The notes under the pieces are model-generated. The model did no database searches. It saw nothing but the letters and a program-made list of their open reading frames with translations, and had not been told where the DNA came from. This document shows, piece after piece, positions 11,684 to 22,441 of a stretch of DNA of 64,000 nt. The stretch is from the NCBI GenBank assembly GCA_019914995.1, contig CM034145.1, positions 4,719,262 to 4,783,261 of the forward strand, given 5' to 3'. The position numbers and the translations under genes are program-made. The first letter of the stretch is position 1; each line of letters starts with the position of its first letter. Source of the DNA: Acanthochlamys bracteata. Its lineage: Eukaryota > Streptophyta > Magnoliopsida > Pandanales > Velloziaceae.

Positions 11684-14600
11684 TCACTTCTTTTCTGGTA
11701 GCTTTTCTAGCAGTTTTGGTATTACCTCAAATAAATCAGCAACAAGTCCATAATCAGCAACCTGCATAGAGAAATATGTTTGAGATTTAAACATTAGCAT
11801 GCGGTGTAGAAAAGCAGCACGGTGGAATGCAGCCATACAATGTTTCATCAATGTTGCATCTACATGCAACTACAGAATGTACAAAGTTCATCGACAGGTC
11901 AAACTAAGCTCTAGATTAGCAAAGGACCAAGATTAGTAGAGTTTATAATGCAACTCAACAGATTGAAGAGAGGAAATTTTTTTCCTGTTATCTTGAAACA
12001 ATTTAACGAATGTTATTTACTTCCCCAAGAGTTCGAGTTCATTGGACTATTTTTTCTCCTTCATCCTCTAGTTTCTTCTCGTTAGTATGAATGTAATACC
12101 GAGTTATCGTACAGGCAGCCGGTAAGTAGGGTAAAAAATGGCTCAAGCGCATAACTTCCAGTAGCAAATTTGGATCGTACTGAAAGATGCAAAATGAAAA
12201 ACCTTGTATGAAGTGGAGTTAGGACGCACTTATTCCTACAATGAACAAAAAGCAGTAGTTACTGGCTGACTAAAGATATAACTTTCCTTGTAAATAGACA
12301 TATAGCAGTTGAGAATATTTCTGACTAATATCTTGCAAGTTGTTAAAATCAGTCCATGTGTTATGTAATGATGACAAGCTCGTTATTTAGCTAATAACCA
12401 CTAACTCAATTACACAAATTGGTGAAACAAACTAAGTTACTCGTCATAACCTGAAATATGGGTGCATCTGCATCTTTATTTATAGCCACAATGACCTTGG
12501 AGTCTCTCATTCCAGCCAAGTGTTGGATAGCTCCAGACACACCAAAAGCAATATATAGCTCAGGTGCAACAATTTTACCAGTCTGTCCAACCTGCAAGAA
12601 GAATGACTTAGGTGAATTTTCTTAGTTAAATTAATCAGGATCCATGAAAAGGTATAAAGACTGAAGCAGTGTCAGGTAAGCATCATTCCTAACCGAAAGA
12701 AGAATTTATTCTTTCAAAGTAACGTCTAATTCCAATATAGGTAAGGGTAATTGAAGGAAGCATCTTGAAATGATAAGACCTGATAAGTACACATATCATT
12801 CATGCACAGATGCACAAAATGTGAATTTCGAGTTTCTTGTGTTACCTGCAGGTCATTGGGCACAAAACCTGCATCAACAGCAGCTCGAGTTGCCCCAACT
12901 GTTCAACAGAAAAAAAGCAAAGTAGTTACTTCCAAATCAGAAAACTAGGAATGAAGTTTTATTATCCTTTCAAAAGTACAATTTCAGAGCGACAGCATTA
13001 GACAAGAACCCTAGTAAGGAATCAATCACTTAATTCATAGCTCATGCTTCATACTTCCGTTTGTTTGGCAATTTATTGAATTCTAGATGATAGCAAGCGT
13101 AATGGCTATAATTATGCTGAAGATTTGGTAATCGACGGTCTTATCCTCAAACCAATGACATTAGCTTTTCCAGAAAGTCAACTTGCCACTTTTCAAGTAA
13201 AAACGCTGATCAAAATATCAATTAAGATGAGCACCAAAATATACTAAATTTTATCATAGATGTGAATTTTCTTTTTGAACTTGTACCAGTAATGAGTTAG
13301 CAAACCAAGAGAGTTAAGCCTCCACTAACTCATTACCAGATTTGATATAGGCTTAAGCAGATGTGCAAGCAGTCTAACAACCTCTTGTGTAGGATATTGC
13401 TCCGTTTTAGTTGCTTGTCACTCTACCATAACAAGCTAGAGAATCCAAGGAGAGCTTCTTCTGACAAACATACTTTATGGCGGTATGGGTGGATTTTGTT
13501 ATCACTCCAAACAAAAGCACACTGAACTTTAAATAGAAGAATCAGTAACTGATACCCAAACATGTAAGACTAAGAAGAACCATACATTCTCATTTCAAAC
13601 AGTTCCCAAACAATCAATGCAGGTGTGACATACCTGCAGCTCCAAGTTTTGCTGCAAGCTTTTCCAATAATTTGAAGTTTTCAGCACTTTTCAACCCCCG
13701 TCCCCCCGTGACAACAACCCGAGCACCCCCTAGGTCTGGTCGTTCTGTGTCTTGAGATGTAACCTTCAACCACCTAGATTTTCCAAAGGATTCTGCATTA
13801 ACGAAATGTTATGAAGTGTTCCACCTAAATTCACTTTTTCAGTAATAGAAAGAATAAACGTCTTAATAAAGACTCCTCTGCAATCATTTGAACAACCATT
13901 TTTGTAAAATCCATACCCAAACAACTATAAGGTCATGAAAATGTGTCATTGACAAACTTCACTTCTCAAGTCTGTAACTACTAACACTGCAACCTATACT
14001 ACTTACTTTTAACTGCTTCTGCTTTTATTTGTTTGTTTGTTATTTCCCCCCAAAAAAGAAAGTTATTTTGGTGCTCATTAACTACTCTAGGTTGCTCTTT
14101 AGGAGAACCAACTGTTTCTTGTTATCGAGTTGTATACATAAGCATGAAGAGTAATATTTCTGCTTGGACAGAACAATAAAGTGGTAGCTAAATATAAATC
14201 TTCACTCTAAAAAGAACCAGTTAAGAATTCTACATATATTACTAGGTACAAAGGCTCGTACTCTATAAACCTCATATATTATGTAAGCCATGGCTTAACT
14301 GCCTAGAAAACTGGAAGTTTTATGTAATCCTATAAAGTTGAGGCTACCTTGGAGTTGTTAAAAAGCAAGGTATTAAGATTTTTGGTTTTGACCTTAAGGC
14401 TTAGTGAAAGATGCAGAGAGTCACTGTTAAAGGATATACCTAAACCTGCATTGTTCTAAACATAGCAAGGTCCAGACCACCAGTCCTGGCCATGATTATT
14501 TAGCATCACCTAAAGAAAAGACGACAAAGGAAACAAAAGGAGAAGGAGAAGATATAAAGGAAGAAGAAAGATAGTATGTCCAACTAAGACAAACACAAGG

Positions 14601-16229
14601 AACTCCTTTGAAAGATAACAAACCTTCAAAAAAGGTTGAGAGGTCAACCTGACATATCGGTGCAGCATCAGTTCTTGAAGGATTGGAAATGGATGAAGGG
14701 GGAAAAGATGTAGACCTAACAGTCATCATACAAGGGTCTGCACCATTGTACCGAACAGTAGAAAGAGCATTACCAGCATAGATTGGCCTGCAACATAACT
14801 ATCAAAGTAAGATTTAAAAAAATAACTAATATGACTTCAGCTATGTGAATAACCAACAACCTTAAAGAATATAATGAATTGATAAATAACACTTCAAAAT
14901 ACGATTCGAATAGTTTAAAGATCACTCAAAGAAAAGAAAAAAAAACTCTGAAGATAAGATTATAAGCAAGAGAATGACCTATATAAAAAGGGAACCTCAG
15001 AAACTTTTAAATTATAACAAACATTAGATCTTTAATGCAGCTTACTTTAAATTTTCAAGTTGAAGAAAAACGCAGTATTAAGGAAGACATACATTCTAAA
15101 TAAAAAACTTGGCATACAATGTGCAAAATAGATAATATTTATGTCCCACTCTTAATGAAAATATTAAGGTGTAAATATCATGAAATATCAATTTTAAGGA
15201 AACATCGCTAAAACTCCACCTGATAAATACTCGAGGCTCAGATATTTCAATCACATCTGTCATTGGTGACACATCAAGAAGAGCTGCTGCTCGTGGAAGA
15301 ATATTCTTCCCAAATGAACTTGAAGAAGCAATAATGTTAGAGTAACCATTAGTCTTCTGAACGAAATGGACAAGCTTGGCCCAAGTTTCAGCTAAAGGAT
15401 GAGCAAGAATGTGTGCCTCAGCAACAAGAACCTGCGTGGAAGAGGTTTATATGTATATTTGTTAGGGGTGCCAGTATATTCAACTTTCTAGGTGCAAACT
15501 TCAGTGGTGCTTTATCAGCATAGATACACATGAAAAAAGAACGAAACATTTTCTTGAGGTAAAGGTTTACTTGAGAAATTGCTGGGTGACATGAAGCAGC
15601 ATGTGATGCAGCTTTTTCAAGATACGAACCAGACCCAGCCAAAAGAACAGAAACAGAATTCTCTTTGCTAATAGCACTTGCAGCTTCCACAGCACTCAAA
15701 GATGATGACTTCACAAATCCTCCCTCATGTTCAGCCACAACCAACGTGCTTATCTAGATTTTATTAGAAACGAAAGAAAAGAAGGAAAGGTTGAGAGTGT
15801 CAGTGCATGACCCAAAACTCTTAATTAGATGAAAAAACCTGTCAAATTCATACTATAAATCAATCAAAATCTTGTAGATATAATTTTTTCAAGATTTCAT
15901 CTTGACAAATGCAACCATACCATTTTAGATTAAGAAAAAGAAAAAGTTAAGTACTTAAGTACTATCATCAACCCAAAGAAAATTACATAAAAATTAAAAT
16001 TAAAATAATATAAACAGAAAAATCAAGAATTTGAGAGACATCTAACAGAAACAGAAATCAGATCAACTAATAAACAGGAAAAGCATTATTTTGAACTCAC
16101 GAGCCTGCTAATGAAATTACGAGGAAGACTTGAAATCGATTGCGAGGAGAACAAGAATCCGAGTGGTGAAACAGAGCTGCTGCGATGATTTCCAAGAGCT
16201 GATCGAAGACGACTAACCATTGCTGCCAT
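11684..16229 (-). CDS. ETFA: Electron transfer flavoprotein subunit alpha, mitochondrial
   Basis: Encodes a 372-residue ETF alpha subunit. With ETF beta it accepts electrons from matrix dehydrogenases of branched-chain amino acid and phytol breakdown and passes them to ETF:ubiquinone oxidoreductase (family knowledge). Eight exons in transcript order: 16229-16101, 15753-15571, 15431-15220, 14787-14624, 13792-13634, 12898-12846, 12591-12451, 11761-11684; all phases match. The Ser/Arg-rich, acid-poor N-terminus ([15 protein letters not shown]..) looks like a mitochondrial presequence. The C-terminal FAD-binding domain is complete: [11 protein letters not shown] (~252-264), then [16 protein letters not shown] and [11 protein letters not shown] (from ~301), VIVAINKD and DAPIF, ending [18 protein letters not shown]. 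Length fits the family (~360). Nothing is broken. Confidence 0.96.
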
Positions 16230-17084
16230 TTTCTTAATCGAGAAAAATTTGCCACGGAGAAGATTCGTGATGAAGAAGATGGAAGAGTTTTGCAAAACTG
16301 GACAGGTACTTCAATTTATAGCATCCTATAAGATTAATTACACGGTAGGGCCTCTACCTTGTATAACGAACCATATAAGTAGTGCACGATTTTGACGGAA
16401 AGTTGACAGAAATCAGTAGCACGAACACCGGCTGCAAGATCGATCACCGCCGCTGACATTTGCTGCGACAACCCACGAAGAAGAAGAAGCCGTCGGCGGT
16501 TCTGCTGATCGATAAGAATAACAAGACGAAGAAGAAGATCTATCACCGGCGATGGAACTTTGAACAGCGGCAATATTAACGGCGAGAGTAGCAGCGGTAG
16601 GTAGCAGCTGTACCGTAACCACGACGCCAAATTGTTAGTTAAACATATAAAAAAACTAGGTGGTCTTTTAAAATAATTACTTAAAACAAAAAGTTTTTAT
16701 AAAATTATTTAATTTTTTAAAGTTAATTTATAATATATAATTAATTATAAAAATTTACTAAATAAATATCTATTATAATGTCAGAACATATTTGAGATTG
16801 ATTATCAATTTTAATAAATTCATTTTAATTACAACAAGTTTATGCATATTTTTAAAATAATTATAAAAATTCAAAAAAATATAGATAAATATAAATTATA
16901 AAATAATTATATATATAATTTTTATTTTTTAATATTTATAAAATAATAAATTTATTTAAATTTTTTTTTTTTTCAATAAGCAATTGCCAACAACCTCTCT
17001 ATATAAGCTTTTCGGCCCACTAGACAACCTAGGAACATTGAGACGTAGGTGTTTAAATATAAGCCCACTAAGCCCAAATATATT
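16230..17084. other. ETF alpha promoter side and intergenic DNA up to the U1 gene
   Basis: 16230-16330 should hold the ETF alpha leader and promoter (minus strand). 16380-16625 is unusually GC-rich with scattered CGGCG/CCGCC and GAAGAAGAAG runs and an unconvincing 98-codon minus-strand frame. 16640-16975 is strongly AT-rich with no gene. Three GCCCA elements (about 17015, 17063 and 17072) precede the U1 gene and resemble site-II/MSP-type promoter elements. Confidence 0.45.
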
Positions 17085-17140
17085 AGTCCCACATAGTTTA
17101 GGAGAGCGGTGACGGCGTGGGACAGTCCGAATAAAAAGGA
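17085..17140 (+). promoter_or_regulatory. Plant snRNA promoter: USE plus TATA-like box
   Basis: AGTCCCACATAG at 17085-17096 matches the plant upstream sequence element RTCCCACATCG with one mismatch. A TATA-like AATAAAAAGG lies at 17130-17139. Their spacing (~35 bp) and their distances to the U1 start (about -70 and -30) are those known for RNA polymerase II snRNA genes in dicots. Confidence 0.75.
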
Positions 17141-17161
17141 GAGGAGGTAGATTCTCAGTCG

Positions 17162-17324
17162 TTACTTACCTGGACGGGGTCTACGGGCGATCAAGAAGGT
17201 CCGCGGCCTAGATCAGCGGCTGGTATTGCACTTGGCTGGTGCACTGTTCTACCATCACCCCATGTTGGGTGAGTGGACGTTATAATTTGTGGTAGCCGGG
17301 GGTTCGCGTTCGCGCGGCCTCTGG
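17162..17324 (+). ncRNA. U1: U1 spliceosomal snRNA
   Basis: The RNA base-pairs with 5' splice sites as part of the U1 snRNP. The 5' end carries ACTTACCTGG (17164-17173), the splice-site-pairing segment, followed by GACGGGGTC. Stem-loop I has the U1-70K loop GATCAAGAAGG and a stem that closes with a G-U pair. Stem-loop II contains TTGCACTTGG closed by a perfect TGCAC/GTGCA stem, for U1A. A third hairpin is ATCACCC..GGGTGAG. The Sm site is ATAATTTGTGG (17282-17292), followed by stem-loop IV capped by a TTCG tetraloop between CGCG arms. Length (~163 nt) is right. The first two bases read TT where U1 normally begins AU. A good plant 3' box (AGTNNAA) is not obvious downstream. Functional gene is more likely than pseudogene because the promoter and stems are preserved. 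Confidence 0.9.
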
Positions 17325-18019
17325 ACCATTCTAATGTTACAAAATTTTCTATGCATATTTTGAACTAGATTGCGTCGCATTTATGCTGTGTTCGGATGAA
17401 TGGTTTATAAAGAGTAAAAATAGAAAAAAAGAAAGAGATAGAAAAAAAAAAAAAAGAAAATTTTGATAATGTTTGGATAAATTAATAAGAAGAAAGAAAT
17501 AGAAAGATCAAAAAGACAAAAATATTCTCGTATATATATTTTTTTATAATAATTAAAAAATATATGTAAATTGTATAATTTTGTTTATCTTTAAAATGAA
17601 AATATTAAATCTTATTTTTTATTTTGCGCAAATAATAAAATAAAAAATAAAAAATAGTCAATACAAAGATGTTTCAAATTTACTTCAATATCATTAACAA
17701 GAATAAATTACAAACCACGGTCTTATAATTGCAAGTGATATCATCAACATAATATAATAATATGATGTAATATTATATAAATACTACAAATATCAATAAT
17801 ATATAATACAACATAAGATAATACTACATCAATACGATATCAACTAGAATAAAATTTTCACTCCACCCGAACAAGCTACTAGCACTAGTTATTAGAAATA
17901 CAATATCAACATGATTAATCAAGTGACATTATTGACAACAAAAATTCCTTACGTTCTTCTACTGGAAATTGCAGTAATGATCTTAACTCCGCAGGATTTC
18001 TCATAAGAAACATATAACA

Positions 18020-18337
18020 TTATCGACGAAGGCGACCTTCAAACCCAAGTTCATTTAAGAGAATAACGACCTCATCACCTGACATTGGAGGGATTTCCTT
18101 ACCTGAGGCAAAGTTGGTAATAGCTTGAGCAACTTGTAGAATAGCATTAGTCATTTTGTCTACGGCAGCACTCGAACTTGCCTTTGAATAGCATCAGTCA
18201 TTTTGTAGAATAACAAAGTTGGTAACCCGATTTCTCATATCATTTTGATGAAGTAAAGCATCAATAAGAGCATCATCCATAATCGAAATCCATAAAAGAT
18301 GAACTTGGCTACCAGCACTTGCCTTTCTCTTTGACAT
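18020..18337 (-). pseudogene. Harbinger MYB/SANT-like ORF, internally deleted
   Basis: The start (ATG at 18337) reads MSKRKASAGSQVHLLW.. then MDDALIDALLHQND.., as in the DNA-binding partner protein of plant Harbinger elements. The other end reads ..QAITNFASGKEIPPMSGDEV.. and LLNELGFEGRLRR before a stop at 18020-18022. The middle, including most of the trihelix-like domain, is missing and the frame is broken after about 47 codons. A short imperfect duplication sits near the junction (about 18110-18170 versus 18175-18220). Autonomous elements of this type need both proteins, so this copy probably cannot move alone. Confidence 0.65.
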
Positions 18338-18557
18338 TTTGACGCCTTTAAATCCATACAGAAAAACACATACAATAAAAAAGTTAATTTATCAAATAGT
18401 AAAAATACTAAACAATATCTAAATGTATGATATCACACGTACGAAACATAATGTCAATCATAAACGACAGTTAATAATATAATTCATACATCATAGTTAA
18501 TATTTTGTAAACATCATAGGAATAACAATATTAAAAGATACATATAACAAGACATTA

Positions 18558-19924
18558 CTATCTAGTGTAATCCCTCCACATAACTTGCGCAATTTGATCC
18601 CTAATTGACTCTCCTCGCTGTGTGTCTTCACTGTGACCATCATTATCATAATGAGTGTTGGCTGCAGTTGGTTGGTTGGCAAGCTCCTCATCTACTTCTC
18701 TAATAAGGTCATCATCTGGATCTTCACTTATAATATAGTTATGTATAATACAACATGCTAGTATGATTTTTGTTTGGATTTCAACACCAAAAAACGGATT
18801 ATCCGAACTTGATATAACTGGGAACGGTTTCTTGAGTATGCCAAACGCTCTTTCAATTGTATTACGCAATGATGCATGTCGAAGGTTAAATAATTCTCGA
18901 TAATTTTTTGGTGGATTTGATGAATACTCTTGTAAATGATACCTGACCCTCTTATAAGGTGTAATTAGTCCACTCGTTGTCATGAAACCAGCATCGACAA
19001 GATAGAATTTTCCTAAAATCAACATATCAAAAACATGTTACCAAACTATTAATGAACAATTTATTTATATTTATATTCATTAGTGATTACCTTGTGGTAT
19101 GTGTAGTGGAAAGTGTCTTCTTAATGCACTTTTTAAAATTCTAGAGTCTGATGCTGATCCTTCCCAACCGGCTAAAACATACGTGAACTTGAGATCAAAA
19201 GTACAAGCAGCAAGGACATTTTGTGTAGGATATTCCTTTCTACCACGATATCTAGGAGCATCTCTTGAGGAAACCTTAACTCGAATATGTGTTCTATCAA
19301 TTACACCAACACAATCCTGAAATAGACACTTATTACTTAGTAAGTTATCTAATATAAAATTATTATAAATATGAATTGGAATATTATATTCACCTTGAAA
19401 TACGGGTAGTATCTATGACTATTATATATTTCTGCAGGCACTCGTGATCCATCAGGCTGTTGCACCAACTTTTCTTCTAATTCTATGATGGCCTTTAATA
19501 CACTGTGGAAGTGACGACTAATAGTCTCTCCGGAACGCTAGAAAATACCTTGTGCTAAACGATTTCTAAGCTTTTGTCCAACAATACACATAAAACTAAT
19601 AACTTGTTCTTCTACACTAGTTCGCCGTGTAGGTCTAAGACCACCATATGTTACTAATATGTCACACAATTTTGTAAATGCCGATGGACTCATTCGACAT
19701 ATACGATGACATCTAGCTTCATTCGAAATGGAACTAAGTACTCCACGTCGAATTTTTTCTCTTTCTTCCTCAACAACACCACCAATTTCAATTCGCTTTC
19801 TCTTAAGTGGGTTTTGAAACATCACCCAATGGATAACAATAAAAACAAAAAATGCCACAGCACAATGCAACATATAGAGTCTTCTCAAGGTATCATCCAT
19901 TATGTATATGAAGCCAAACTGCAA
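18558..19924 (-). pseudogene. PIF/Harbinger DDE transposase with one in-frame stop
   Basis: Exons 19924-19394, 19316-19091 and 19012-18558 join in phase to a 403-codon frame. The N-part has the helix-rich Harbinger region (CHRICRMSPSAFTKLCDIL). The catalytic triad is intact: D~184 in GVIDRTH, D~259 in YLVDAGF and E~306 in NTIERAFG. The only visible defect is a TAG at 19540-19538 (codon 129) after LAQGIF and before RSGETISRHF. Related transposases have a Gln there as I recall, so a CAG-to-TAG change is likely. The C-terminal extension is normal-looking and acidic. A natural start may be a few codons later (MDDTLRR..). One recent nonsense change in an otherwise open gene suggests young inactivation. 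Confidence 0.8.
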
Positions 19925-22441
19925 AAAATTGAATTCAACAAGCTACTTTAAAATAGTGGACAATAATAATATAATCAACAAGAGCATTCAATGCGCATTC
20001 AATGTAAGAAACATCAAAACTTATAAGCTCATCTTGACAACTGAAAATGAGGACAGCAGGGTCTACAGACAGCATGCATGATTGAGTTTGTTTTGGAGGG
20101 TAGGGGAGTTTTCTACAATAGGGTCTAGAGAATCCTAACTAGTTCAAATAGTTCAAGAGCGACATATTCTAGCTACTTCAAATAGTTCAAGAGCAATATA
20201 TCCTATAGCAGTATATCTTACAGCAGACTGTTCTGCAAAAATGCTTAAACAGTTGTTATCTGCATGAACAATTTTTTCAAAAAAAATAAACAAAACGGAG
20301 TAGGGGAGGGGGTTTCCTGACAGCAGAGGAAGGGGGGGGGAAGTGGTTTTTCCTCTGCAGAAGTGGGAGGAGTGTTGTCAGCATGCCTTGGGCTAAACTG
20401 CATATATTATTGAGAAACGAGCAAGAGCTTTTGTTGCTTGAAGAAGAGAGAAGAGTTAAATGCAAGCAAAGTGGAAAGCAAACAATTGAAACCGGTTGGT
20501 TTCTTGGTGCATCTTTTGATGCTTAATGTTCGTTTGTCTCACTGCTTCGTTTCTATTTTCTTCTTTCTTTCTTTCTCTCACATTTGTGATCAATGTCTCT
20601 ATGTGGAGGAAGATGCTTCTACTATAAGGACAGTGGATGAAATGCCTTATTCAGCTACAATTCCTTTGACCTTCACTTCTTATTTAAAAATATTTTCAAT
20701 TACTTATAAAATAAAATTCAATATAAACAGTATTTAAAAAAATTAATAAATAAATTCTATTTTTATCTTAAAAAATACTAAATTTTTATTAAATAAAATT
20801 TTTATATATTAATATATTTATAAAAACTATAAAATATTATAAAATTTTTATAGCAGAGAAGGGGGAGCGCTTTCCCTCTGACAAAAGGAGGAGGAGGGGG
20901 TGGGTGGAGGCTTTCCCCACAGAGAGTTCAAAGATGGGGCGAAGGGGGGGCGTGATGTGTTCCTACATGAAGAAAGTAAAGCATGATTGTTGAATAAGAA
21001 TACTTATCAGTAACACCCAATGAGAATACATATCATTTTTTCTTCCCCCACCACCACCCCAAAAAAAAAAAAAAAACAAAGAAAAACAAAAAAAGAATAT
21101 AAGCAGAAGAAAAGAATGCACTTCATCATATACTTGCTATCGAATAACATCATAAGATCAAATGTGCTTGCCAATCATGCGAAGTATTCTGGAACTACAT
21201 ATTACACACTAATGAATGAATCAAAATATCCTATATATAGATATAAACATAATATATACTACAGCATGCACACTGTATATAGATATGCATATAACATATA
21301 CTACAGCATGCACGCTGATGAATGGGCTATGCAGAAATTGCAGAGGAGCTGGATCCTACTACAAGAATGGAACGAATGAATGATATAACAGGACATGTCA
21401 TCACCAGGATAATCAAAACCAATACCTACTGTCATTGATGAATTTCCATATTGTATTCTTCAACTTATTATAATGTTATCCTGAAGCTTCACTAATGACT
21501 AATCAGCTCCCAGAAAATCAATCACAAATTATGCATTTCCTTATATAGATAAGATAACCACGTAAAAAAAACCTCTCATAAACATCCATCACACAGACAA
21601 AAATCAACTAATGCATATAAACATTACCACATCTGATTTTGATCATACTAAACAGCAAGAAAATATAACCCCTGTTGCTTCCCCTACACTCAAGATTCAT
21701 ACTTTTGGAATATGTAGTTTTCAGTTATATCCAAATCTGAAACTAATTGGCTAACATGCAACCAAACCCGTGCACTTCATGGAAGTACGTCTACATGGAA
21801 GAAGATAAGAAAAATAACAAAAATAAAACAGAGAAATAGACTAAGAAACAGCAAGAAATAAGAATCAGCTCAGATTCAAACTTCTAAAAAATTTTAACAA
21901 AACAGAAAAACCAAACAAATGCAGAAAAATCATGAAACAAACAAAAAGAAAAATTACAAGAAATGAAAAAACAGAAAAGAACAGATCAACTACAAGATCG
22001 GAACAACAATCTTAGAAAAATAAAAACAGAACAAACTACAAAAACATACGACCAAAAAATTCTTTAAAAAACAAGAAATAATGAAATTTACAAATTTGGA
22101 ACCGAACACATATCAAAGAAACTCACATGTTTTACCGAAAAAGTGAAAGAGATATTAATCGATTGCTGCTATCAAAACTGGAAGCCGATTCGGTGGCACT
22201 GGAGAGAGATCGTGGTGGCCGGAAGCTATACGCGAGTAGCGGCGTTGAAGAAAATGAGACAACGAAAGCTAGGGCAGAATGAGGAAAAGAAAAAATAGAA
22301 CGCTGTGTATTTTCTCCCTTTCTCTCTCCCATTCTCTTTCCTTCCTAACAGTAACCTGTAATCCAAACACGCAAAAGGAGAAAAATTGTTTTTCCTTCTT
22401 CTTCCTTTCCTTTATGTATCCGTAATCCAAACACAGCCTTA

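Larger units (their letters stand above)
17384..22438 (-). mobile_element. PIF/Harbinger DNA transposon (5055 bp, near-complete)
   Basis: A TTA target-site duplication flanks the element (17381-17383 and 22439-22441), as expected for PIF/Harbinger. Terminal inverted repeats: left TGCTGTGTTCGGATGAATGG, right end reverse complement GGCTGTGTTTGGATTACGG. The terminal motif recurs just inside both ends (about 17470 on the left, 22357 on the right). The element carries a DDE transposase (18558-19924) and a remnant of the companion MYB-like ORF (18020-18337), both on the minus strand. About 2.5 kb of noncoding DNA lies between the transposase start and the right end, including GC-rich leader-like sequence at 22130-22340 (probable promoter end), a 42-bp tandem duplication at 21231-21314, G-rich patches near 20310-20360 and 20860-20950, and an AT-rich block (20690-20850) that may be a nested MITE. 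Confidence 0.85.

Noticed and set aside
16334..16630. 98-codon minus-strand frame near the ETF promoter
   Set aside because: Leu-rich frame from a CTT/CGG-rich patch; no domain, no conserved start and no splice partner.
22132..22332. 66-codon minus-strand frame at the Harbinger right end
   Set aside because: Most likely the noncoding first exon or leader of the transposase gene; Ser/Arg/Phe-rich and without family resemblance.
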